Below are positions 1 to 4,893 of a stretch of DNA of 8,961 nt, in pieces. Position 1 is the stretch's first letter, and the number at the start of each line of letters is the position of its first letter. The DNA is from an uncultured Anaerococcus sp. (GTDB lineage Bacteria > Bacillota > Clostridia > Tissierellales > Peptoniphilaceae): contig NZ_CALTSY010000041.1 in the NCBI RefSeq assembly GCF_943908415.1, forward strand, positions 1 through 8,961. Reading direction: 5' to 3'. Below the pieces are notes generated by a model, which saw only the letters and a program-made list of their open reading frames with translations, was not told the DNA's origin and made no database searches. The translations under genes and the position numbers were made by a program.

Positions 1-206
1 AGTTTTTCTTTACCCTAATCAGGAGGTTCTATACACAAAATATTACATAGTCTCTTGCAATTCATCACATAAAAAACACCGAAATTTTTTCTTTTTTCGG
101 TGTAAAATAATCTAATTTGATTTTTAGACTTTCCTTTAGATAAGGTTTTAATTTTGACTCTGTACTTTAAGATTGTCTTGGTCACTATTAATTATCAAAA
201 GTTTTT
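1..206. other. Left-edge region without recognised genes
   Basis: Apart from the terminator at 71-103 I find no supported gene here. AGGAGG at 21-26 (plus) has no ATG, GTG or TTG at useful distance. Minus-strand frames at 110-206 are short and broken by stops. The region is probably the decayed end of unit A or of the conjugative remnant. Confidence 0.4.
71..103 (-). terminator. Rho-independent terminator closing the left-hand minus-strand unit
   Basis: On the minus strand a 9-bp stem (ACACCGAAA pairing with TTTCGGTGT) surrounds a roughly 10-base A-rich loop and is followed at once by a run of T. The T run lies on the minus side only, so the terminator serves genes read leftward: the DUF6973-like gene, the lipoprotein and the broken small gene downstream of it. 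Confidence 0.75.
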
Positions 207-374
207 CTAATAATTAGATAATTTTAATCTTATAAAATCAACTTCTCTCCCTATCCATTCTATACTTCCATCAAGTTTAATGTCTATGCCTCTTTAGTGC
301 TTCTAATATCTCTGCACATTTATTCAATCAATATAGTAAATAAATAGTTTTTTAAATCTACAACTATATTTCAT
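207..374 (-). pseudogene. Broken small gene (about 55 codons), unknown family
   Basis: A ribosome binding site (AAGGAG, 7 bases before ATG) opens a frame starting MKYSCRFKKLFIYYID that stops after 16 codons. The +2 frame then reads LNKCAEILEALKR, and the original frame resumes with GIDIKLDGSIEWIGREVDF and ends ...LKLSNY-stop. ATG and final stop are in the same frame 55 codons apart, so two compensating frameshifts explain the break. The last part has protein-like composition and no stops. It lies about 80 bases after the lipoprotein stop and before the terminator, so it may be a third member of that unit, perhaps an accessory or immunity-like gene. That role is inference; I do not recognise the family. 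The alternative is a chance run of short frames, but the good ribosome binding site argues against it. Confidence 0.45.
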
Positions 375-457
375 AAAAATACTCCTTACTAGTTCTCCTG
401 CAAAGATGGTACATATCATTCTTTTATTGACTTCTATTGATTAAAGATTATAATATT

Positions 458-904
458 CTATTTTTTATTGTAGATTTTTTTAACATCTAAGAAAGATTCT
501 CTTGGTATCTCCCATATTCCAGAGTAAGGTTTTTCTATATAGTACTTATCATCTTTTTTATACAAATAGAAAGTAATAGTTGGATTTTCTATATCTTTCA
601 TATCAAGTTTTAATATAAAATACTCATCTATATTAGTAGGAGTATCACTGACTGATTGAGTTTTAAATAATTTTTTTTCTTCTTTAAAATTATTAAAAAC
701 TTTAAGAGTTTCATTTTCTAGTGTAGTTACATTGGTATCCTTAATGTTAGTAGAAATATTAATATCTTCAATTTGTTTTGGTTCAATCAAATCAATTTCA
801 TCTTTTTTAAGGTTAGTACACGATGATAAAATCAACATTGTTAATAATGTTAGAATATACGAGCCAATTCTATTCTTACTAAATATTAAATTTTTATTTT
901 TCAT
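458..904 (-). CDS. Small surface lipoprotein, DUF5301-like
   Basis: The 148-aa product has a type II signal peptide: basic residues, a hydrophobic stretch around residues 14-26, and an LSSC lipobox with Cys29 as the lipidated residue. The mature protein should sit on the outer face of the membrane. Residues 30-75 are charged and linker-like. The C-terminal half (about 84-145) carries DTPTN, DEYFILKLDM, FYLYKKDDKYYIEKPYSGIW and a final IPRESF segment, a pattern that reminds me of DUF5301 proteins of Firmicutes. That assignment is from memory and needs a profile search. Its ATG lies inside the last codons of the upstream exported-protein gene (11-base overlap, ATG within AATGAA), so translation is probably coupled. 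A membrane-anchored partner made with a secreted protein fits an immunity or chaperone-like role, but this is inference. Confidence 0.8.
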   Translation of the reverse strand: MKNKNLIFSKNRIGSYILTLLTMLILSSCTNLKKDEIDLIEPKQIEDINISTNIKDTNVTTLENETLKVFNNFKEEKKLFKTQSVSDTPTNIDEYFILKLDMKDIENPTITFYLYKKDDKYYIEKPYSGIWEIPRESFLDVKKIYNKK

Positions 905-1565
905 TATTTGAGTTTGACCTAACTAACTTATTATTAACAATTATTCTATATCTACCATCCCTTACTGCTTTCCTAGTTTTATTTTTTAAATCTGAGTGCA
1001 GTCTAGTGTTAGGATATTCCTTAGCCAAAGATAATCCAACTGAATTATTAAACAAATCCATTTTCTTTTCTAAATAAGGGTTATCTTTTGTTCCATTTTC
1101 ATGTGCATCACTCCATTTTTTAGCAAAGTTCTGACCAACATCAATAGCCATACCATAATTCCATATGGCATGCCTAAAGGCATCTCCATTACCATTATAT
1201 GTGTCTCTATACATTGCTGCTGAGTAATCACCGTTTGAAAGGCATAGAAGAGCTTTTGCTCTATTCTCTTTGTATAATGCTTTTTCTTGTGGATTTAGAT
1301 GATTTCCTACAAAGTTATCCAAATATGGTATGTCCCTATTTTGGGATAAAACTGTATTGATTTCTTCAAAAGTTAGTCCTTTTTCATCTCTAAGATATCT
1401 GATTGTTTCAATTTCAGCATTAAAATCTTCTTCTAAATAACTATTCGAAATGTTTGCATCAATTTCATAATCTAAATCAGAATTTGCAAAGGCAATACTA
1501 TTATAAATAAATATGCTTAACATTAGCATGCCTATAGCTAATATTTTCTTTAAACTTTTTCCCAT
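894..1565 (-). CDS. Secreted protein with DUF6973-like domain
   Basis: The product is 223 aa from the ATG at 1565, chosen because GAGGA sits 8 bases upstream. An in-frame GTG five codons earlier (1580) has no clear ribosome binding site. A Sec signal peptide with a hydrophobic core ends in SIAFA, so cleavage is likely before NSDLD. The C-terminal half contains GNGDAFRHAIWN, KKWSDAHENG and KKMDLFNNSVG, the pattern of conserved His, Asp, Glu and Asn I associate with the DUF6973 family, which is seen in exported and toxin-like proteins of Firmicutes. The invariant polar residues suggest an enzymatic, possibly metal-dependent, domain, but no activity is known to me. The stop overlaps the lipoprotein start. 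Upstream lie a 19-aa micro-ORF and a remnant of a conjugative coupling protein, so this looks like cargo of a decayed mobile element. The family call is recognition from memory, moderately sure. Confidence 0.8.
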   Translation of the reverse strand: MGKSLKKILAIGMLMLSIFIYNSIAFANSDLDYEIDANISNSYLEEDFNAEIETIRYLRDEKGLTFEEINTVLSQNRDIPYLDNFVGNHLNPQEKALYKENRAKALLCLSNGDYSAAMYRDTYNGNGDAFRHAIWNYGMAIDVGQNFAKKWSDAHENGTKDNPYLEKKMDLFNNSVGLSLAKEYPNTRLHSDLKNKTRKAVRDGRYRIIVNNKLVRSNSNNEK

Positions 1566-1610
1566 TAATTTTTTCCTCACTTTTACATTTTAAATTTATT
1601 ATGTTTACTC

Positions 1611-1670
1611 TTATGATTTACAGTAAAGCTTGTCTCCATTCTTATACCTCTGAGGATTCTTATAGAACAT
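1611..1670 (-). CDS. 19-aa micro-ORF with NPQRYKNGD motif, leader of the DUF6973-like gene
   Basis: AGAAGGA precedes an ATG that opens the peptide MFYKNPQRYKNGDKLYCKS. The same NPQRYKNGD core, with changed nucleotides, follows a ribosome binding site and an ATG upstream of the other exported-protein gene (3211). Conservation of the peptide between two leaders, including silent differences such as AAG/AAA and AAT/AAC, argues that it is or recently was translated. It may be the 5' end of a longer gene that once followed the coupling-protein gene, or a regulatory leader peptide. The corresponding DNA contains CCTCAGAGG, a small inverted repeat. Function unknown. Confidence 0.45.
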   Translation of the reverse strand: MFYKNPQRYKNGDKLYCKS

Positions 1671-1787
1671 TATTTCCTTCTTTCTGTATTTGTATTAAAT
1701 CCTAAAATTATATTGAATATATAATTCTTGCTATTGTATCTTATGCTAATAATATTTATATTATGATTATAAGATATCAACAAAATT

Positions 1788-1816
1788 AAATCAGCTAACT
1801 TTTGTGCGTATTTTTT
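1788..1816 (-). repeat. Direct repeat copy 1 (encodes KYAQKLADL)
   Basis: A 29-base stretch matches 3701-3729 at 26 of 29 positions, in the same orientation. On the minus strand both copies can be read as KKYAQKLADL. Each copy lies close to coupling-protein remnants, so the repeat is likely a duplicated piece of the old conjugative element. The parent gene is not recognised. Confidence 0.65.
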
Positions 1817-1842
1817 ATGAAAGGAAACTCAAAATAAATCAC

Positions 1843-2121
1843 TTACTTTAATGTATGAATAATCATATTTCCATTTAAACGAACTTTTCCCTTTCTTTGA
1901 AGATACTTTTCAATATCAAATAGATTTTTCTTATCATAATCTTCAAGTAATCTATAATTCTTATGCTTTGTAATATCGAATTTATCAGACAAGAAAGGTC
2001 TTACGCCTCTTAGCTGGTATATACACTTACCACCATCCATTACAGTTATTTCAACTTGACTCATAAGTTCTTTACCTGTTTTTTGGTAATTTAAGCCAAA
2101 GGACTTTTGATTGGTTCTTAT
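1843..2121 (-). pseudogene. C-terminal remnant 1 of VirD4/TraG-type coupling protein
   Basis: An ATG at 2064 would give a 73-aa protein, but the homologous frame is open from 2121, before the ATG, reading TNQKSFGLNYQKTGKELMSQ into VEITVMDGGKCIYQLRGVRP, FLSDKFDITKHKNY and EDYDKKNLFDIEKYLQRKG. This is the C-terminal tail of VirD4/TraG-like coupling ATPases of Firmicute conjugative transposons (GRELM-type, MDGGKC, LRGVRPFLSDK and DYDKKN-FDIE motifs). The Walker A and B regions are absent and a stop (2122-2124) closes the frame upstream, so only about 92 of several hundred residues remain. Expression as a 73-aa peptide is possible, since GTAAAGA is a weak ribosome binding site at best, but not needed. 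It stands just upstream of unit A. Confidence 0.8.
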
Positions 2122-2156
2122 TCATCTATGAACTTTTTTCATATATACTTTTATCT

Positions 2157-2262
2157 CTATTTTCTCGCTCTTTCTGTTTCTACTGATTGATGAGCTTCTT
2201 TCTTTTGTTTTTTACTGCTTGATTTTTTTTCAACCATTAATTTTTTCATCTATGTCTTTCAT
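2157..2262 (-). pseudogene. Frameshifted lysine-rich small gene remnant
   Basis: AAAGGAAAATAGAAA precedes an ATG (2262) reading MKDIDEKING and a stop. The +1 frame continues as MVEKKSSSKKQKKEAHQSVE and ends TERARK-stop. One frameshift would join them into about 35 charged residues resembling the lysine-rich tail of a mobilisation or DNA-binding protein. The second part could also stand alone as a 26-aa ORF without a good ribosome binding site. Family not recognised; probably part of the same decayed conjugative region. Confidence 0.3.
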
Positions 2263-2296
2263 TTTCTATTTTCCTTTCTTTTCGTTTTTGAGCAAT

Positions 2297-2332
2297 AAAA
2301 AACAGCAAATCTTTTTTGATTTACTGTTTTCC
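2297..2332 (-). terminator. Rho-independent terminator after unit B
   Basis: On the minus strand AAAACAGTAAATC pairs with GATTTGCTGTTTT around a six-A loop, with one G-U pair, and a T-rich tail (TTTTTTATT) follows. It lies about 20 bases after the stop of the 31-aa membrane peptide and separates unit B from the remnants to its left. Confidence 0.8.
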
Positions 2333-2352
2333 ATGCCTATGTTATCCAATTA

Positions 2353-2448
2353 TCATTTAATATTATAATATGAGTATAATCCTATCAATCCTAAAACTAT
2401 CATTAATAGCAAGATAGCAAGAATTATTTTTTTTGTTTTACTACTCAT
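2353..2448 (-). CDS. 31-aa single-span membrane peptide coupled to secreted protein
   Basis: The product MSSKTKKIILAILLLMIVLG...YSYYNIK is 31 aa with a basic N-terminus and one hydrophobic segment from about residue 8 to 26, so it should insert in the cytoplasmic membrane. Its ribosome binding site GGAGGG lies 6 bases before ATG and inside the last codons of the upstream exported-protein gene. The upstream TAG and this ATG are one base apart (TAGTATG), so translation is almost certainly coupled, and a terminator follows directly. Tiny membrane peptides beside exported proteins are sometimes immunity or holin-like factors. Which one this is cannot be told from the sequence, and the gene is short enough that automated annotation would usually skip it. 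Confidence 0.65.
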   Translation of the reverse strand: MSSKTKKIILAILLLMIVLGLIGLYSYYNIK

Positions 2449-2449
2449 A

Positions 2450-3106
2450 CTAGTCCCTCCAGTATGATACGGTTGATGAACCATTAGGATAACTAATTAG
2501 TTGTCCATAGATATTTCCTATTTGTACACTTAGACCTTTTAACGGTCCCAGCTTATAATAGAAAGTTCCTTTTGTATATACTTTATTATTACTTATATAT
2601 GCGTGTTTACCTTGTGTTGCTGTTTGTACCATTGGATTCAAATTCTTAATGATATAAGCATCATAATAATTTATACTTTTAATTTTCCCACTTGAAACCT
2701 TGTATCCAGCCTCTATCTTATATTTTAGTATGTCTATTCCAAAAATAGAAACTGTATGGGTCCCCAAACTATTACGACTTACTGTTGAAGCTCTTGCAGT
2801 CATCTTTGGACTATCAAAGGTAATCTGGTCATTCGATTTTTCCACTAAAGGTTCTAAAGAATTATCCTTTGAGTATGTTTCAGGTTTTTGTAGAATATCA
2901 ATAAATTTTTGTTTTTCACTTTCAGTCAAACTAACAAATTTTTGAAAATCCTCATATGATTCGGATTTTAAATATTCTTCATATTTATCAACTGTCAATA
3001 GTTCACTTTCTATATCAGAAGCAAATACATTGACGGGTACTATCATCGTCATCATCACTATTGTAAGCCCTACTGCAAACAATCTTTTTTTTATATTATC
3101 TAACAT
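2450..3106 (-). CDS. Secreted protein of unknown family
   Basis: The product is 218 aa from the ATG at 3106, chosen because GAGG lies 6 bases upstream. A TTG six codons earlier (3124) is also in frame but has a poorer context. A Sec signal peptide (MLDNIKKRLF, a hydrophobic core, then VNVFA) is probably cut before SDIESE. Residues about 25-80 are acidic and helical with repeated E/K/F patterns (YEEYLKSESYEDFQKFVSL, SESEKQ-like). From about residue 105 the chain is rich in Ser, Thr, Tyr, Gly and aromatic residues (FGIDILKYKIEAGYKVSSGK, YYKLGPLKGLSVQIGN), suggesting a beta-sheet domain. There are no cysteines, no LPXTG anchor and no obvious catalytic motif. I do not recognise the family. It is followed by a coupled 31-aa membrane peptide and preceded by a micro-ORF and a coupling-protein remnant, mirroring the DUF6973 unit. 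Confidence 0.8.
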   Translation of the reverse strand: MLDNIKKRLFAVGLTIVMMTMIVPVNVFASDIESELLTVDKYEEYLKSESYEDFQKFVSLTESEKQKFIDILQKPETYSKDNSLEPLVEKSNDQITFDSPKMTARASTVSRNSLGTHTVSIFGIDILKYKIEAGYKVSSGKIKSINYYDAYIIKNLNPMVQTATQGKHAYISNNKVYTKGTFYYKLGPLKGLSVQIGNIYGQLISYPNGSSTVSYWRD

Positions 3107-3165
3107 GCCTTGCCTCACTTTCAAATTATTTTCAAGTTTTTACGAACTTCATATTACAAATTACA

Positions 3166-3177
3166 GCGATTAATCGC
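3166..3177. repeat. 12-bp perfect palindrome in unit B leader
   Basis: GCGATTAATCGC is its own reverse complement and lies between the NPQRYKNGD micro-ORF and the secreted-protein gene, overlapping the micro-ORF stop. It could be an operator half-site pair, or simply the product of the small deletion that truncated the micro-ORF relative to its partner at 1611-1670. Confidence 0.35.
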
Positions 3178-3211
3178 CGTTTTTATACCTCTGAGGATTT
3201 ATATTTTTCAT
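3170..3211 (-). CDS. 13-aa micro-ORF with NPQRYKNGD motif, leader of unit B
   Basis: A strong GAGGAGGT sequence lies 10 bases before an ATG opening MKNINPQRYKNGD and a stop. Nine residues match the micro-ORF ahead of the DUF6973-like gene. There the peptide continues KLYCKS; here a 2-base difference after the GAT codon creates an early stop, and a TGT further on lines up with the Cys codon of the longer copy. This copy is therefore probably a truncated version. Whether it is a regulatory leader or the start of a lost element gene is open. Confidence 0.4.
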   Translation of the reverse strand: MKNINPQRYKNGD

Positions 3212-3242
3212 ACAGACTACACCTCCTCATGATTTATTTTAA

Positions 3243-3256
3243 TCAAGAAATCTTGA
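3243..3256. repeat. Small inverted repeat upstream of unit B
   Basis: TCAAGA and TCTTGA flank two bases. The site lies between the coupling-protein remnant and the unit B micro-ORF, where a promoter or operator would be expected. No good -35/-10 pair could be placed next to it, so its role is uncertain. Confidence 0.25.
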
Positions 3257-3276
3257 CTATTTAACATTTATAAATC

Positions 3277-3398
3277 TTACAGGAATATATTTCTTTTATC
3301 ATAATCTTCGAGTAATTTATAATTCTTATATTTAGTTATATGGAATTTATCTAAAAAAAATATTCTTTCCCTCTTAGATGAAAATATACCAATTTTAA
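3277..3398 (-). pseudogene. C-terminal remnant 2 of VirD4/TraG-type coupling protein
   Basis: The minus-strand frame reads KLVYFHLRGKEYFFLDKF, then HITKYKNYKLLEDYDKRN and IFL-stop. It aligns with CIYQLRGVRPFLSDKFDITK and HKNYRLLEDYDKKNLFD in remnant 1, and the DNA of the two copies is plainly alike (for example TTATCATAATCTTC on the plus strand in both). It is shorter, more diverged (LRGKEYFF in place of LRGVRPFL) and lacks a start, so it is a dead copy. It lies just upstream of unit B, exactly where remnant 1 lies relative to unit A. Confidence 0.75.
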
Positions 3399-3645
3399 TG
3401 ATCTCCGTCTAAGTAATCCTCAAGTTGATATTCGTTCTCATCAACTTCGATAAACCATGTGCTATAAGCCATCTATATTTAAAGGATTATCATCAACTAC
3501 CGTCCATATTGAGTACTTTAGCTGTTTCATTAGTAAATTTCAAAGATAATTCAACTTCTCCGTTCTCTAATAAGATAATATGCTACCTTCTTGTTTTTAG
3601 ATCTAAAAATTTCTATTAAGTAAATACTACATCACTTACTCTCAT
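3395..3645 (-). pseudogene. Heavily frameshifted small gene of the conjugative element
   Basis: An ATG at 3645 reads MRVSDVVFT and two stops. Protein-like pieces then follow in shifting frames: KFLDLKT, KKVAYYLI, LLENGEVELSLKFTNETAKV, VVDDNPLNIDGL, and finally YSTWFIEVDENEYQLEDYLD ending GDH-stop. Laid end to end they form a consistent acidic protein of about 83 residues, with at least two nonsense changes and three frameshifts. The plus-strand frame at 3425-3619 is a shadow of it. I do not recognise the family. Its place between coupling-protein pieces suggests an accessory gene of the same element. The fragments are too coherent to be chance, so I am fairly sure it is a broken gene. Confidence 0.6.
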
Positions 3646-3655
3646 TTTTTATATC

Positions 3656-4111
3656 TTAACTATTTATTTTATAATTATATATTATCATAAATATGAATTT
3701 AAATCTGCTAACTTTTGTGCATACTTTTTCAAACTTAGGGTCAATATATGGAGCAATATCCTTGCTTTCTCCCCATCTTGCAGATCCATACTCTTTACCT
3801 TGCCTATATTTCTTTTTGTTTTTACCTTTGCTATAAACAATTAGCTTAACAAGACCAGCAACTGAAATACCTACTAACAAGTCCCTTGGATTAAGGCTTG
3901 GTATATAAGATAAAGTTCCTATATCAGAAATTCCCACCATTATTCTATCAATAATATCTCCTCCTACATAAGAATTGATGTGCTTAGAAAAGATATTTCC
4001 AATGTAGAAAAATGATAAATAAGGAATGTTTACTAATATAAATTTCTTTGGGTTGTCTATTTTAATTAAGTTTTTAATATCAGAAAGAATGGATTCCAAT
4101 ACTTTATTCAT
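3656..4111 (-). pseudogene. VirD4/TraG-type coupling protein, N-terminal fragment
   Basis: The frame encodes 151 aa; the first 128 or so are the N-terminus of a VirD4/TraG-like type IV coupling protein of Firmicute conjugative elements, which links the relaxase-DNA complex to the mating channel. Recognisable parts are KIDNPKKFILVNIPYLSFFY, two membrane segments (about 23-42 and 75-93), SYVGGDIIDRI, and the KYRQGKEYGSARWGESKDIA and PYIDPKFE stretch that normally precedes the Walker A motif. Here the match ends at DPKFE and an unrelated tail of about 23 residues follows, read out of frame through the sequence that gives KYAQKLADL in another frame. The ATPase domain is missing, so the protein cannot be a working coupling protein. 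The fragment could still be translated (GAAGG, 8 bases before ATG). Confidence 0.85.
3701..3729 (-). repeat. Direct repeat copy 2, at the coupling-protein breakpoint
   Basis: This stretch matches 1788-1816 at 26 of 29 bases. It begins right where the VirD4 N-terminal fragment loses homology, and in its own frame reads KYAQKLADLNSYL-stop. It therefore marks a recombination or deletion junction within the conjugative remnant. Confidence 0.6.
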
Positions 4112-4272
4112 CGTAGAAACCTTCGCTATCTAATAAAATTAGTAGCTAGAGTCTTTCCTTTGGTGTTATAAATGTTTGAATTCCTACAAGTATACCTAGT
4201 AGATACTCTAAGTAACGCACTACTATTTATTTTTTGAGTTTTAAACTTTAGTAGAAGTCTTGAACTCTTCAT
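4104..4272 (-). pseudogene. Possible remnant of the gene preceding the coupling protein
   Basis: An ATG at 4272 opens a 48-codon frame (MKSSRLLLKFKTQKINSSAL ... GKTLATNFIR) stopping at 4126. A shifted frame over the same end reads LLDSEGFYDE and stops at 4104, overlapping the coupling-protein ATG as operon genes often do. A strong GGAGGG lies near 4313, but the codon properly spaced from it is ATA, so the true start may be lost. In related elements the gene before VirD4 is often a PcfB-type (DUF3801) protein; I see no clear match to it here. Either a decayed gene with a frameshift near its end or a chance ORF. Confidence 0.25.
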
Positions 4273-4341
4273 ATTTTCATAACTATTTACCTCTATCACT
4301 ATTATGACACGACCCTCCTAAGGGAAATCGCCCAAACATAC

Positions 4342-4378
4342 AGAAAGGACCAGCAGATTTTTCTGCCAGCCCTTTTAA
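4342..4378 (-). terminator. Terminator after the VOC gene
   Basis: On the minus strand AAAGGGCTGGCAGA pairs with TCTGCTGGTCCTTT around a four-base loop, using three G-U pairs, and TCTGTATGTTTG follows. The G-U pairs form only in minus-strand RNA, which fits a terminator for the VOC gene ending about 20 bases upstream. It also marks the border between the chromosomal genes and the conjugative remnant. Confidence 0.65.
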
Positions 4379-4394
4379 TCGCAAGTTTTAAATA

Positions 4395-4772
4395 TTATTT
4401 TTCTATAATCTCAATCTTATATCCATCTGGATCTGTTACGAAAAAGTACTTGTCTGAATTGTCGCTTAGGCCTCTGAGTTCTGTAACTTCATAGCCTTTT
4501 TTGCTTAACTCTTCCCTAAAGGATTTGATATCTGGGTTAGAAATTGCTATATGGCCGTAGCCATCTCCTAGGTCGTAGTCTTCTTCTTGGTCGTAATTGT
4601 AAGTTAATTCCAATTCATAGTCGTCAGATTCAGGAAGTTTTAGGTAAACAAGGTCAAATTTCTTATCTGGAAATTCCTTCCTTCTACTTTCAACAAAACC
4701 CAATTCTTCTGTATAAAACTTATAGGATTTATCAAGGTCCTTAACTCTAATCATTGTGTGTAAAAATTTCAT
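4395..4772 (-). CDS. gloA: Glyoxalase I-like VOC family metalloenzyme
   Basis: The product is 125 aa from the ATG at 4772, preceded by AGGAGG at 6 bases; an upstream in-frame ATG at 4799 lacks such a site. Length and sequence fit lactoylglutathione lyase (glyoxalase I) or a close VOC relative, which converts the hemithioacetal of methylglyoxal and a thiol to the 2-hydroxyacyl thioester in the cytoplasm. Expected metal ligands are all present: His5, Glu55 (ELELTYN), His74 (YGHIAI) and Glu121 (KIEIIE). Other family hallmarks are RVKDLDKSYKFYTEELGF and VTDPDGYKIEII. Because many low-GC Gram-positives use thiols other than glutathione, the true substrate may differ. It is followed by a terminator and preceded at 122 bases by the CDF transporter on the same strand, so the two may share a transcript. 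Confidence 0.85.
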   Translation of the reverse strand: MKFLHTMIRVKDLDKSYKFYTEELGFVESRRKEFPDKKFDLVYLKLPESDDYELELTYNYDQEEDYDLGDGYGHIAISNPDIKSFREELSKKGYEVTELRGLSDNSDKYFFVTDPDGYKIEIIEK

Positions 4773-4893
4773 ATATCCTCCTAATCTATTTATAGCCAAA
4801 TGCGAATTTATTATTCACTTAGCTTATTTTTGAATTTAATTTACATTTTTCCAATTCGAAATAAATTCTTCATGCTTATATCTAAGGATATAA

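Larger units (their letters stand above)
1566..1842 (-). other. Intergenic leader of unit A with AT-rich inverted repeats
   Basis: Besides the micro-ORF, this stretch holds an out-of-place frame KYAQKLADLILLISYNHN (about 1761-1816) that runs on to end in ...NTERRK just where the micro-ORF starts (TAATG overlap). It also holds AT-rich inverted repeats on the minus strand (AATTATATATTCAATATAATT and ATAATATAAATATTAT). A TATAAT at about 1765-1770 (minus) could be a -10 box, but I see no convincing -35 at 17 bases. The promoter of unit A is probably here, not precisely placed. Confidence 0.3.

Noticed and set aside
15..60. Plus-strand gene start at AGGAGG (21-26)
   Set aside because: No usable start codon at proper spacing; the best frame from an ATA runs only 13 codons.
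1566..1580. GTG start for the DUF6973-like protein five codons upstream
   Set aside because: No ribosome binding site before it, and the GTGAGGA itself serves as the ribosome binding site of the ATG at 1565.
2700..2945. 81-codon plus-strand frame
   Set aside because: Lies entirely opposite the secreted-protein gene, has no ribosome binding site and looks like reverse-strand shadow translation.
3425..3619. 64-codon plus-strand frame
   Set aside because: Lies opposite the frameshifted small gene whose minus-strand fragments read as real protein; no ribosome binding site.
4544..4744. 66-codon plus-strand frame
   Set aside because: Opposite the VOC gene; composition (LLGRSLLLGRN) is an artefact of the complementary strand.
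4800..4893. Terminator between the CDF and VOC genes
   Set aside because: Only weak AT-rich inverted repeats without a T tail on the minus strand, so co-transcription is equally possible.
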